A stretch of DNA of 64,000 nt from Acinetobacter corruptisaponis (lineage in GTDB: Bacteria > Pseudomonadota > Gammaproteobacteria > Pseudomonadales > Moraxellaceae): positions 2,537,962 through 2,601,961 of the forward strand of contig NZ_CP125669.1 of the NCBI RefSeq assembly GCF_030053775.1. The letters are read 5' to 3'. This document shows positions 24,683 to 33,283 of this stretch, in pieces. The notes below the pieces were generated by a model. It worked only from the letters and a program-made list of their open reading frames with translations, was not told where the DNA came from and did no database searches. Made by a program: the position numbers and the translations under genes. Positions within the stretch are counted from its first letter, which is position 1, and every line of letters begins with the position of its first letter.

Positions 24683-24996
24683 GTTGGTTTCTCCTGATTA
24701 TTTTGGCAATTGTGGTATTTATGAACCGCTATATCTTGCTCGAACCGAATATTCCCTTGCGTTTGCCCAAATGGTTTCAACAGTCCTTGCAATATTCAGC
24801 ACCATGCTTATTGACTGCGATTGCCACCCCGATTGTGTTTATGGATGAGCAGGGCGTATTTCGTTCAACCCTGCTCAATCCTTATTTTCTGGCCACGATT
24901 TTAACTATTGTGATTGCCTATAAGGTCAGACATACCTTATTGACCATTATCCTGAGTTTGGCGTGTTTTTATGCCTTGGTGTTTTGGTTAAATTAG
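24679..24996 (+). CDS. azlD: AzlD-family small exporter subunit
   Basis: A 105-residue protein with four hydrophobic helices. The middle carries the AzlD-like 'LPKWFQQSLQYSAPCLLTAI' segment. Partner of the overlapping AzlC gene; both are needed for export in characterised systems. It converges on an SDR gene. The space between them (24997-25043) can form an imperfect hairpin without a good T-run. Confidence 0.88.
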   Translation: MSWFLLIILAIVVFMNRYILLEPNIPLRLPKWFQQSLQYSAPCLLTAIATPIVFMDEQGVFRSTLLNPYFLATILTIVIAYKVRHTLLTIILSLACFYALVFWLN

Positions 24997-25043
24997 TAGG
25001 CTTGGGCAATATGGAATTTGCCACAAGCCCCATTTAAAGCCTG

Positions 25044-25799
25044 TTAACGTGTGGTATAACCGCCATTGGCAAAAATCGTTTGTCCCGTAATCCACCAGCC
25101 ATCGGTGACCAAGAAACGGACTAAAGGTTCAATATCTTCAATCTTGGTTAAGCCACCTAGAGCTGAAGCTGATTTATGGTAAGCAACCGCTTCGGGTGCT
25201 TCCTGACCATAAAAGAATGGTGTATCCATTGGGCCAGGTGCAACGGCAGTCACCGAGATACCACGATTACCAAACTCTTTAGAAGCTGCACGGGTATAGT
25301 GTTCCACGGGCGCTTTCAAGCCCTCATAAGTGGAATAAAGTCCTGTATAGGCCGCAAGTAAACTGGTCACAATGGTACAGATTTTTCCATTGGCATTGAG
25401 ATGACGACCTGCTGACTGGATAAAGAAATAGGCAATTTTATTATTGATATCATTCATGACATCAAACTCTTGTTCGGTGGTGTCCAGATAAGGTTTTTTT
25501 AACACACGCCCCACGGTGTTAATGGCAATATCCACACCGCCAAACTCTGCTTTGGCCTTGATAAATAACGCCTCAATATTTTGAATATCGGATAAATCGG
25601 CTTGTACCAAGATGGCTTTTGCACCTAAATCTTGAACAGCTTTTAAGGTTTCTTCGGCATCGGCTTGGGTTGATGTACTGTTGTAATGAATCAATAAATT
25701 CGCACCTTGCTCAGCAAATTTACGTGAAATTAAACCGCCTAAGTTTTTTGCACCGCCTGCGATCAATACCGTTTTACCTTTTAAGTCATGCTGTGACAT
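25044..25799 (-). CDS. SDR-family oxidoreductase
   Basis: A 251-residue Rossmann-fold dehydrogenase. The cofactor motif is seen as VLIAGGAKNLGGLI, a variant of the classical TGxxxGxG. The NNAG position reads NTVGRV, and catalytic residues are in the region around SLLAAYTGLYSTYEGLKAP, where the usual Tyr-x3-Lys reads YEGLK. The ending ITGQTIFANGGYTTR is typical. Substrate unknown. The frame is open much further upstream, but the ATG at 25799 has a GAGGA ribosome site and starts at the domain edge. Divergent from a LysR regulator that probably controls it. Confidence 0.88.
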   Translation of the reverse strand: MSQHDLKGKTVLIAGGAKNLGGLISRKFAEQGANLLIHYNSTSTQADAEETLKAVQDLGAKAILVQADLSDIQNIEALFIKAKAEFGGVDIAINTVGRVLKKPYLDTTEQEFDVMNDINNKIAYFFIQSAGRHLNANGKICTIVTSLLAAYTGLYSTYEGLKAPVEHYTRAASKEFGNRGISVTAVAPGPMDTPFFYGQEAPEAVAYHKSASALGGLTKIEDIEPLVRFLVTDGWWITGQTIFANGGYTTR

Positions 25800-25822
25800 C
25801 TGTTTATCCTCGTCTTTGTTTT

Positions 25823-25837
25823 GCATAAAAATTATGC
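25823..25837. promoter_or_regulatory. Candidate LysR-type operator
   Basis: Inverted repeat GCATAA-AAA-TTATGC in the 106-base space between the divergent SDR and LysR genes. It fits the T-N11-A type of site bound by LysR regulators. Confidence 0.45.
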
Positions 25838-25905
25838 TAATTGAATTTATTTGTTTGAAATAGTTGTTAGTATTGAACTGATTGTGCAGAAAAGTTGAAT
25901 AATAA

Positions 25906-26790
25906 ATGGACAAGATTGAGCGTTTAAAAATCTTCTGTCTGGTGGCGGAGAAACAGTCTTTTGCACAGGCAGCGGTGCAGTTGGGACTGCCACGTTCCAA
26001 TGTGACCTATGCGATTCAATCCCTTGAGAAAGAATATGAAGTGCTACTGTTTTACCGTACCACTCGTAAGGTGGCGCTTACGCATGAAGGCAACTTGTTT
26101 TATGAAGAAGCGATTCGCTTGGTCGTTCAGTTAAAGGAACTGAATCGCTTTAAAACCCATGTGCGTAGTCAGGAGGGAAAAATCAGCATTGGCATGCCGA
26201 AACGCTTGGCAACACAGGTGCTTATTCCAAATTTATTGACCTTTTATCAGCGTTATCCAAAAGTAAAGGTGTTGATTAATGGCAGTGATGATTTTTCCAA
26301 CCTGATTGAACAGCAACTGGACTGTGTGGTGCGGGTGGGACAGGTTCAGGATGAGTATCTACTGATCAGACCCATTAAGCCAGCCACAATCTGGACGCTG
26401 GCATCACCACATTATCTGGCAGAATTGGGCGAACCTAAAAACCTCGATGAGTTACCGCAGCATTTTGCCGTGGATTATCATGTGGCAAAACATTATCGTG
26501 AGTTAAGTGAACTGGAGTTTCGTGACCAGCGTGTCAAAATACCCTACCGTCTGCTGGTTGAAAATACCGAGGCCTATATTCAGGCAGGTTTGGCTGGCAT
26601 TGGCATCATTCAGATTCCTGAATTTGATGCCAAATCTTATGTGGAACAAGGACAGTTACAACGCCTGTTTACCGATATTCCAGCTTTGGAATTGCCTGTG
26701 AGTATTCTGCTGACAGATCGGCAATATCGTCCAAAATATTTTCAGGACTTTATTGACTGGCTGGATGATTTGCTGAAAAGAAAGCTCTAA
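25906..26790 (+). CDS. LysR-family transcriptional regulator
   Basis: A 294-residue regulator. The N-terminal winged helix (VAEKQSFAQAAVQLGLPRSN, then RTTRKVALTHEG) is typical, with the substrate-binding domain from about residue 90. Divergent placement suggests it controls the SDR gene in response to that enzyme's substrate. The subgroup resembles the CrgA/DsdC-like regulators next to SDR genes. No strong ribosome site precedes the ATG at 25906. Confidence 0.93.
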   Translation: MDKIERLKIFCLVAEKQSFAQAAVQLGLPRSNVTYAIQSLEKEYEVLLFYRTTRKVALTHEGNLFYEEAIRLVVQLKELNRFKTHVRSQEGKISIGMPKRLATQVLIPNLLTFYQRYPKVKVLINGSDDFSNLIEQQLDCVVRVGQVQDEYLLIRPIKPATIWTLASPHYLAELGEPKNLDELPQHFAVDYHVAKHYRELSELEFRDQRVKIPYRLLVENTEAYIQAGLAGIGIIQIPEFDAKSYVEQGQLQRLFTDIPALELPVSILLTDRQYRPKYFQDFIDWLDDLLKRKL

Positions 26791-26850
26791 TTTCCTGTTT
26801 TTTATTAATCGCAATTGCTTTGACATCCCTGTTTATTTCCAGTAAAACTA

Positions 26851-26876
26851 AAAATTAGAGTAATTACTCTAATTTT
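26851..26876. promoter_or_regulatory. 26-bp perfect palindrome, probable operator of the HD hydrolase gene
   Basis: AAAATTAGAGTAA joined to its exact inverse, ending four bases before the TGGAGG ribosome site of the gene at 26891. The core TTAGAGT-N4-ACTCTAA is also present upstream of acr1 (31891-31912). Confidence 0.6.
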
Positions 26877-26890
26877 ATTGGAGGGTAAAT

Positions 26891-27655
26891 ATGCAGATTG
26901 GTCGACAGGCCTGGATGGCACAAACTTCGGGCGATTTATCATTGAAGGATCGTATGGCCTTATTGAGCCATAGCCTGCTGCCTGTACTTAAGCAAAGTGT
27001 AAAAATGTATGCCTTGGCACATTGCCCAAAGGCAACGGTGCAGGGCAGTTTGACACTGGATGACCTATGCTTGCCCGACAGTGCAGAGGTAAAACAGGCG
27101 TTGGAAAAGATGCAGTCCTGTAGTTCGGATGCCTTGCAGAACCATTGCCTGAGAACATGGTACTACGCCATTGGCTTTGCCAGGATGCAGGGCTTAAAGC
27201 GTGATGATGAGTTGTTGGCGGTGTCCTGTTTATTGCATGATTTGGGCATGACCGAACCGCATTATCAACACCATGCGAATTGCCGCTGTTTTGCAGGACA
27301 GGGTGCCTACGCCGCAAAAGACTGGTCAATTGAACGGGGCTGGACCATTCCAAGGGCTGACCAGCTATTTGATGTGATCAGTATGCACATGAATCCCCAT
27401 GTATCCCTTGATGAGGGAACGGAAGCACACTTGCTGCAACAGGCTGCCAGTTGTGATGTGATTGGAAGCCGAGGTTTTGAGTTTGCTCCGCAGTTTAGGC
27501 AACAGTTATTTCAACACTATCCCCGTTTAGACTTTAATCAACAGATGATTGAATTTACCCAGCAGGAAGCAATCCACCGTCCCAAATCACGTACCGCAAT
27601 GGTGGTGCAGAGTGGCTTTAAACAGTTGGTCAACCTCAATCCCTATCTTGATTAA
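26891..27655 (+). CDS. HD-domain phosphohydrolase-like protein
   Basis: A 254-residue metal-dependent hydrolase. The HD motif is at His116-Asp117 (VSCLLHDLGMTEPH), with the first metal ligand probably His85 (QNHCLRTWYYAIGFA) and later ligands around ISMHMNPH and QAASCDVIG. The layout resembles cyanamide hydratase/DDI2-type HD proteins, but the substrate is not predictable. The ATG follows a strong TTGGAGGG ribosome site. The palindrome just upstream suggests repression by a dimeric regulator. Confidence 0.85.
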   Translation: MQIGRQAWMAQTSGDLSLKDRMALLSHSLLPVLKQSVKMYALAHCPKATVQGSLTLDDLCLPDSAEVKQALEKMQSCSSDALQNHCLRTWYYAIGFARMQGLKRDDELLAVSCLLHDLGMTEPHYQHHANCRCFAGQGAYAAKDWSIERGWTIPRADQLFDVISMHMNPHVSLDEGTEAHLLQQAASCDVIGSRGFEFAPQFRQQLFQHYPRLDFNQQMIEFTQQEAIHRPKSRTAMVVQSGFKQLVNLNPYLD

Positions 27656-27668
27656 TGCCTTGAAAATA

Positions 27669-27704
27669 AAAAAACCACCTTTGCCTGAACAAAGGTGGTT
27701 TTTA
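27669..27704. terminator. Bidirectional terminator
   Basis: A 14-bp stem, AAAAACCACCTTTG / CAAAGGTGGTTTTT, between the HD gene and the convergent permease gene. Confidence 0.9.
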
Positions 27705-27723
27705 TCTTATAGTCTTGTTTTTG

Positions 27724-29016
27724 CTAGTGGTCATGTTCCAGATATTCAGGTTTCTTCGGTAATGCCAGACTACAGAAGAAACAGATGATGAGCATGATAA
27801 TCACGTAAACGAAGAACGTGTTTTCAATCCCTGCATCCTTGAACAGTAGCGCCACAGAGGGAGCGGAACCACCAAATAGGGCATTACCCACCGCATAGGA
27901 AAAACCGACACCCAGGGCACGGACATGCGGCGGGAACATTTCAGCTTTCACCAGACCACTGATGGAGGTATAGAAACTTAGCAACATCATCAGGAAAATC
28001 AGCAATAAAGTGATAATGATGGGTGAGTCGACAAAGCTGCGCATACCCGTGACCATCACTGGATAAATAAAGATAGCGCTGAGTAGGCTGAAAGCCAGCA
28101 TGGAGGTACGACGACCAATCCGATCAGACAGCATCCCGAAGAATGGCTGGGCAATCATAAACACGAATAGGGCCGTGGTCATGATAAAGCCAACGGTTTT
28201 GCCGTCCATACCGATGTTGGTGAGGTAGGTCTTGGAATAGACCGTGACCACATAAAATGTGAGTGAACCCGCTGAGGTATAGCCCACCACCAGTAAAAAG
28301 GTTTTCCAGTGCTTTTTCAGCAGGGCAATCAGGCTACCCGATTCCTCACGTTCAGCATCCTCATGTGACAGGGTTTCCTCCAGACGGCTACGGGCAGCCA
28401 AAGACAGCAAGGCGGCGATCCCGCCAATCACAAAGGGAATACGCCAGCCACCATCATTCAACTGCTGTTCAGTCATGAAGCCAAGCAAGATGACGCCGAG
28501 CAGGCTGGCAAGCAACTGACCACCTGACAAGGTCACATACTGGAATGAGGCAAAGAAACCGCGTTGGCCTTTCAGGCCCAGCTCACTCATATAGGTGGCA
28601 ACCGCGCCGTATTCACCGCCCACGGAGAGACCCTGCAACAGTCGAACCATCAGCAACAGGAATGGTGCAAACATGCCCACCTGCTCATAGGTCGGCAATG
28701 CTGCAAATAGAAATGAACTAAGTGCCATAAGGCAGATCGAGATCACCATGGACTGCTTGCGTCCATGTCGGTCGGCAATCCGCCCAAACAGCCAGCTACC
28801 AATGGGGCGCATAAAGAAGCTTGCGGCAAACACCCCCCATACATAGATAGCCTTGGTGGTGGGTTCCATATCGGGAGCGGTCAGTGCATGGGTGAAATAC
28901 GCAGCAAAAACGGCATAAATATAGAAGTCGAACCATTCAACCAAATTCCCTGATGCCGCACCGATAATACCCTTAATGCGGCTTGCTCTTTCTTCCCTGC
29001 TATATGTCTGAGTCAT
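27724..29016 (-). CDS. kgtP: MHS-family MFS permease, KgtP-like (2-oxoglutarate)
   Basis: A 430-residue, twelve-helix proton symporter. It follows E. coli KgtP closely as I recall that sequence: ASGNLVEWFDFYIYAVF at the N terminus, MRPIGSWLFGRIADRHGRK in loop 2-3, LLQGLSVGGEYGAVATYMSE, and FYTSISGLVKAEMFPPHVRA late in the chain. Likely substrate is 2-oxoglutarate or a related dicarboxylate. A 9-bp inverted repeat sits 27 bases upstream of the start. Monocistronic. Confidence 0.85.
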   Translation of the reverse strand: MTQTYSREERASRIKGIIGAASGNLVEWFDFYIYAVFAAYFTHALTAPDMEPTTKAIYVWGVFAASFFMRPIGSWLFGRIADRHGRKQSMVISICLMALSSFLFAALPTYEQVGMFAPFLLLMVRLLQGLSVGGEYGAVATYMSELGLKGQRGFFASFQYVTLSGGQLLASLLGVILLGFMTEQQLNDGGWRIPFVIGGIAALLSLAARSRLEETLSHEDAEREESGSLIALLKKHWKTFLLVVGYTSAGSLTFYVVTVYSKTYLTNIGMDGKTVGFIMTTALFVFMIAQPFFGMLSDRIGRRTSMLAFSLLSAIFIYPVMVTGMRSFVDSPIIITLLLIFLMMLLSFYTSISGLVKAEMFPPHVRALGVGFSYAVGNALFGGSAPSVALLFKDAGIENTFFVYVIIMLIICFFCSLALPKKPEYLEHDH

Positions 29017-29042
29017 ATATGTTCCTTTCCCAACCAGGCAAG

Positions 29043-29068
29043 ATTCTGTAACTGAACCTTTACAGAAT
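29043..29068. promoter_or_regulatory. Inverted repeat upstream of the KgtP-like gene
   Basis: ATTCTGTAA (29043-29051) and TTACAGAAT (29060-29068) with an 8-base spacer, between promoter and start codon. Candidate operator or leader hairpin. Confidence 0.5.
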
Positions 29069-29227
29069 GTTATATACCGCTAAAAAGCATGAAAATGACG
29101 CGATTTTGTATGCTTTTTATGACTGTATTTTTATATGGAGAGAATAAAAGCGGTTTTAGCTCATCATTCAGAAAAGAGAGGAATGGGCACTATGGTCAAT
29201 GGAAGATTTTAATTTTTTGAAAATGAA

Positions 29228-29605
29228 TCAGTTTAATTCAGGAATCGGACAATCCTTTCTCAAGGGACAGGCCTCACCCTGGGTTAAGCGGCTGAGCATG
29301 GTCCTCATTTGATGTAACTGGGCAATCTTCTCATCAATCATGTTCAGCTTTTCCTGAAAGATACCCTGAACCTGTATGGCTGGAATTTCATTCTGTGCGG
29401 TCATTTCCAGAATCTGCTGGATTTCACCTAGGGAAAAGCCCAGATTCTTGGCGGTACGAATCAACTGCAACTGTTGCAGGGTTTGCTCAGGATAGTCCTT
29501 GTAGCCATTATTGCGCGTGATCGACTGGATCAACTGCATTTTTTCGTAGAAGCGAATGGTGTCGCGGCTTAACTGTGCCTGTTTTGCCAATTCCCCAATC
29601 AACAT
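29228..29605 (-). CDS. MerR-family transcriptional regulator
   Basis: A 125-residue regulator. The N-terminal MerR helix-turn-helix reads LIGELAKQAQLSRDTIRFYE, followed by the wing and a dimerisation coiled coil (EKLNMIDEKIAQLHQMRTM). The C terminus has two cysteines five residues apart (EACPLRKDCPIPE), which may be a metal or redox site as in the ZntR/CueR/SoxR groups. Divergent from an oxidoreductase gene whose promoter has the long-spacer layout typical of MerR control. Confidence 0.92.
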   Translation of the reverse strand: MLIGELAKQAQLSRDTIRFYEKMQLIQSITRNNGYKDYPEQTLQQLQLIRTAKNLGFSLGEIQQILEMTAQNEIPAIQVQGIFQEKLNMIDEKIAQLHQMRTMLSRLTQGEACPLRKDCPIPELN

Positions 29606-29644
29606 GCTGCCACCGTTATTATTTAAAGATATGAAAAAAACTGC

Positions 29645-29677
29645 TTGACCATTGAGTGTACTCCATCCTTTAGCCTA
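29645..29677 (+). promoter_or_regulatory. MerR-type promoter-operator
   Basis: A -35 TTGACC (29645-29650) and a -10-like TAGCCT (29671-29676) are separated by about 20 bases, too long for normal sigma-70 use. The spacer holds the dyad ATTGAGT-GT-ACTCCAT. This matches MerR-activated promoters that need DNA untwisting. Confidence 0.7.
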
Positions 29678-29706
29678 TGCCTATATTCAAGAAATAGGAT
29701 GTAAAA

Positions 29707-30807
29707 ATGGAAAATAAGCCAACCAGACCAGGTCAGCAACAGCTTGCCCTGGTTGCGGGAGCAACAGGCTTTGTTGGGCGATTTCTGATTGCAGAGTTGT
29801 TAAAACAGGGACATCAGGTTTTTGCCCTGGTCCGCAATCAGGCAGCGCAGCAGCCTATACTGGAAAGCTGGCTGAGTGAAAAACAGCTTGCTCTGGATAA
29901 ACTGACATTCATTCAGGGGGATGTGACCCAGCCAAATCTGGGAATCAGTGGGCAGGACTGGAACAGGTTGGCTGCGGTAAACACCCTGTACAACAGCAGC
30001 GCACTGTTTGCCTGGAATCTCAGTATGCAGCAGGCACGTGCGGTCAATGTTGAGGGAGCACTGAATTTACTGCGCTGTGTCCAGCAGCACTGCACACTAA
30101 AACGTGCTGTACATGTGTCGGGTTATATGCTCACCATAAAAGATCATTTACATCAGGCTGGTGTGTGTCTTGATCAACCAGAAAAGACCGATTGGCAGGC
30201 TGTTTATCAACGTTTAGGTGCCTATGAGGCATCCAAGATTGAGGCGCATTTTGCATGGATTCAGCAGGCGCAAAAACTGGCTGTGGACTGGACCATCATT
30301 CATCCCGCAACAGTGGTGGGAGATGAACTGACAGGTGAGATTCCCATGAACCAGCCGATTGCCCAGATGGTTGACCTGCTAAAGCGTAAAAAAATGAGTG
30401 CGATTCCTGCGACACCCAAGCATTACCTGCCTCTGGTCAGGGTCGATGACTTATGTCGGATCATGCTGAATGCCGCCACAGATGCCGAATTATGCAATCA
30501 GGATTTACTGGTTGCAGGTGAGCAACATATTCCAATGTATCAACTGGTTCAAATCATTGCCGATCAGCTTGGCGTTTCAGCTCCCACCCAGCATGTGCCA
30601 ATCGGACTATTAAAAATCATATTAAAATGGCGATGGTTGGCCCAAAAGCTGGAGATGTCGGGGGAAATGCTCAGTTTCCTCAGAACTGAACAGCTTGACC
30701 TAAAGGCATTGCAACAGTTTAGGCAACGCTGGAATATGCAGTCAGGTCATCTGGAGGCCGCCATTCGCAAAACAACTGACTGGATCAATCAGGGGGCGGG
30801 GGGCTAA
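29707..30807 (+). CDS. NAD(P)-binding SDR/epimerase, thioester-reductase-like
   Basis: A 366-residue extended SDR. The cofactor motif is ALVAGATGFVGRFLIAELL. A stretch VTQPNLGISGQDW followed by LYNSSALFAWN resembles thioester-reductase (NAD_binding_4) domains, which reduce acyl thioesters. The expected Tyr-x3-Lys is seen as YEASKIEAHF. No acyl-carrier or adenylation domain is attached. Substrate unknown; it is likely switched on by the divergent MerR protein. It converges on acr1, but a functional link to wax-ester metabolism is only a guess. Confidence 0.82.
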   Translation: MENKPTRPGQQQLALVAGATGFVGRFLIAELLKQGHQVFALVRNQAAQQPILESWLSEKQLALDKLTFIQGDVTQPNLGISGQDWNRLAAVNTLYNSSALFAWNLSMQQARAVNVEGALNLLRCVQQHCTLKRAVHVSGYMLTIKDHLHQAGVCLDQPEKTDWQAVYQRLGAYEASKIEAHFAWIQQAQKLAVDWTIIHPATVVGDELTGEIPMNQPIAQMVDLLKRKKMSAIPATPKHYLPLVRVDDLCRIMLNAATDAELCNQDLLVAGEQHIPMYQLVQIIADQLGVSAPTQHVPIGLLKIILKWRWLAQKLEMSGEMLSFLRTEQLDLKALQQFRQRWNMQSGHLEAAIRKTTDWINQGAGG

Positions 30808-30821
30808 TTGGACAAATAAAA

Positions 30822-30846
30822 AAGCAGCGTTGTTGATACGCTGCTT
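30822..30846 (-). terminator. Terminator of acr1
   Basis: Stem AAGCAGCGT / ACGCTGCTT (30822-30830 and 30838-30846). The minus-strand transcript runs into a T-rich tail. Confidence 0.85.
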
Positions 30847-30868
30847 CTTGAGGTTTGGACTGGACAGA

Positions 30869-31756
30869 TTACCAGTGTTCACCTGGGAACAGGCGGGCAT
30901 AGGCGCGCTGTACAATCGTTAATTTCTCTTGTTGACCAATAGAGGCAGTTGAACTTGGGAATAAGTTAAAGCCAATTGACATCAGGATGTTGTTAATGTC
31001 TGGTGCAACTGCATAAGTAATTGAAGCAATGCGACCTAGATTTGTTGCAATTTTCTTTGGACGTTTCACAATGGCAGTCGCAATTAAATCTGCTGCTTCC
31101 TCAGGTGATAAGGTTGGAACATATTTATACATCTTGGTTGGTGCGATCATTGGGGTACGCACTAAAGGCATATAAATTGAAGTAATTGCAATCTTGTGTG
31201 AATGCACTTCAGCAGACAGACAGCGGCTAAACGCATCCAGCGCAGCCTTGGACGCAACATAAGCCGAGAAACGGGTTGCATTGGCAAGCACACCGATTGA
31301 GCTGATGTTGATGATCTGGCCATCCTTGCGTTGCATCATATGAGGCAACAAGTTAAGGACTAAACGCACTGCACCAAAGTAGTTAAGTTGCATCGTACGT
31401 TCGAAATCATGGAAACGATCAACAGATTCATGTACAGCACGGCGAATTGAACGTCCTGCATTGTTGATCAAGATATCAATGTGATCTACGCTTGCCAAAA
31501 TTTCTTTTGACACCGCATCAATTGATTCCATATCGTTGAGATCACATGGAAAGACCGATGCCTTGCCACCCTCTGCCTCAATTTCCGCCTTGACTTCATC
31601 CAGTTTATCTTTGGTACGTGCAAGCAACAACACATGAGCGCCAGCTTGAGCAAGATATTTTGAAACCGTTAAACCAATACCACTCGATGCACCAGTGACA
31701 ATGATTGTTTTACCGTCGACTTTTTGCTGAAAAAGTTTTTTAAGTTTTGCGTTCAT
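30869..31756 (-). CDS. acr1: Acr1, fatty acyl-CoA reductase (wax ester synthesis)
   Basis: A 295-residue SDR enzyme that reduces long-chain acyl-CoA to fatty aldehyde with NADPH, feeding wax ester formation in Acinetobacter. The sequence closely matches Acinetobacter Acr1 as I remember it: start MNAKLKKLFQQKVDGKTIIV, and end LFPGEHW. Motifs: TGASSGIG (21-28), NNAG (98-101), catalytic Ser152/153 (INISSIG), Tyr166 and Lys170 (AYVASK). Length agrees exactly. It stands alone with a 250-base upstream region that carries a palindromic site shared with the HD hydrolase gene. Confidence 0.95.
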   Translation of the reverse strand: MNAKLKKLFQQKVDGKTIIVTGASSGIGLTVSKYLAQAGAHVLLLARTKDKLDEVKAEIEAEGGKASVFPCDLNDMESIDAVSKEILASVDHIDILINNAGRSIRRAVHESVDRFHDFERTMQLNYFGAVRLVLNLLPHMMQRKDGQIINISSIGVLANATRFSAYVASKAALDAFSRCLSAEVHSHKIAITSIYMPLVRTPMIAPTKMYKYVPTLSPEEAADLIATAIVKRPKKIATNLGRIASITYAVAPDINNILMSIGFNLFPSSTASIGQQEKLTIVQRAYARLFPGEHW

Positions 31757-31890
31757 GTACGTGTCCTACATTAATCAAGCTGTTGTTTGCATTGCCATCC
31801 AGGTTGCGATTAGCACTGCACTTTATTTTGTATGTATATTAACCGATATTTTTTGTTTGTCTAGTGTAAATTGTTGAAAAATAATAATTT

Positions 31891-31912
31891 TTTTAGAGTA
31901 AAAACTCTAAAA
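31891..31912. promoter_or_regulatory. Palindromic operator candidate upstream of acr1
   Basis: TTTTAGAGT (31891-31899), AAAA, then ACTCTAAAA (31904-31912), about 135 bases upstream of the acr1 start. It shares the core TTAGAGT-N4-ACTCTAA with 26851-26876. Confidence 0.6.
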
Positions 31913-31962
31913 CAAGATATTGTAATAGTTGAAAAAGATATTATATTTTTGGGTTGCCGCAT

Positions 31963-31990
31963 AAAAAATAGCCCCTAAAAAGGGGCTATA
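31963..31990 (-). terminator. Terminator of the metY gene
   Basis: Stem TAGCCCCT / AGGGGCTA (31969-31976 and 31981-31988) with an AAAA loop and a T-run on the minus strand. Confidence 0.85.
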
Positions 31991-32005
31991 CGGTTTTAGT
32001 TGAAA

Positions 32006-33283
32006 TCAGACCTGGGCAAGGGCCTGTTCTAGGTCAGCAATCAGGTCGTCAACATGCTCAATGCCAATGGACAAGCGGACCAGGTCCTCGCTGACCCCCG
32101 CAGATTTTAGTTCCTCTGCATTGAGCTGGCGGTGGGTGGTGGTTGCTGGGTGGCAGGCCAGACTTTTGGCATCCCCAATATTCACCAGACGTGTAAACAG
32201 TTGTAATGCATCAATAAAGCGGGTACCACCCTCAAGGCCATCCTGTACCCCAAAGGAAAGGATGGCAGATGGTTTCCCTTTCACATATTTTTGTGCCAAA
32301 TCATGCTGCGGATGGTCTTTCAGACCTGCATAGTTGACCCATTTCACTTTTGGATGCTGTTTTAAATATTCGGCAATTTTGATGGCATTTTCAGTATGGC
32401 GCTCCATTCGCAGGTTGAGCGTTTCCAGTCCCTGCAAGATCAGGAATACGCTGAGTGGGCTAATGGCCGCTCCAGTATTGCGTAAAGGCACCACACGGGC
32501 GCGGGCAATATAGGCGGCCGCACCCAATGCTTCCACATAGTTGACACCGTGATAGCTCGGATCAGGGGTATTCAGTGCCTTGAAGCGTTCAGGATACTCA
32601 CCCCAAGGGAACTTGCCGCTGTCGACAATAATGCCGCCAATGCTGTTGCCATGACCGCCGATATACTTGGTCAAGGAATGAATCACAATATCGGCGCCAA
32701 ATTCAAATGGTTTAAGTAGTGCAGGCGTTGCCACGGTATTATCGACAATCACAGGCACACCATATTCATGTGCAATCTTGGCAATGGCTTCCAGATCGAT
32801 GATATTGCCAAGTGGATTACCAATGGATTCAACAAACACCAGCTTGGTTTTATCATCAATAATGGAACGCAATGCTTCTGGGTTTTGATAATCAAAAAAG
32901 CGAACTTCAATACCTTGTTTTGGTAAAGTATGGGCAAACAGATTGTATGTTCCACCATACAGGGTTGAAACCGAGGCAATGTTGTCGCCTGCTTCAGCAA
33001 TGGTCTGAATGGCGTAGGTAATCGCGGCCATACCCGATGCCAAAGCAAGCGCCCCAATACCACCCTCTAGTGCCGTGATCCGCTGCTCCAGTACCGCCGT
33101 GGTTGGGTTCATGATACGGGTATAGATATTGCCCTGAACCTTTAGGTCAAACAGGTCTGCACCATGCTGTGTGTTATCAAAGGCATACGAGGTGGTTTGA
33201 TAGATTGGCACTGCCACTGCCTTGGTGGTGGCTTCTGGTGAATACCCTGCATGAATGGCTAAAGTTTCATCTTTATAGGTCAT
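32006..33283 (-). CDS. metY: MetY, O-acetylhomoserine sulfhydrylase
   Basis: A 425-residue PLP enzyme of the Cys/Met metabolism family. It makes homocysteine from O-acetylhomoserine and sulfide in the cytosol. The PLP lysine is Lys206 in ADIVIHSLTKYIGGHGNSIG. Other family motifs: YTRIMNPTTAVLEQRI, SGMAAITYA, and NPLGNIIDLEAIA. Length of about 425 fits MetY rather than the shorter cystathionine enzymes. The annotation as O-acetylhomoserine aminocarboxypropyltransferase is well supported. Divergent from ettA. Confidence 0.94.
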   Translation of the reverse strand: MTYKDETLAIHAGYSPEATTKAVAVPIYQTTSYAFDNTQHGADLFDLKVQGNIYTRIMNPTTAVLEQRITALEGGIGALALASGMAAITYAIQTIAEAGDNIASVSTLYGGTYNLFAHTLPKQGIEVRFFDYQNPEALRSIIDDKTKLVFVESIGNPLGNIIDLEAIAKIAHEYGVPVIVDNTVATPALLKPFEFGADIVIHSLTKYIGGHGNSIGGIIVDSGKFPWGEYPERFKALNTPDPSYHGVNYVEALGAAAYIARARVVPLRNTGAAISPLSVFLILQGLETLNLRMERHTENAIKIAEYLKQHPKVKWVNYAGLKDHPQHDLAQKYVKGKPSAILSFGVQDGLEGGTRFIDALQLFTRLVNIGDAKSLACHPATTTHRQLNAEELKSAGVSEDLVRLSIGIEHVDDLIADLEQALAQV

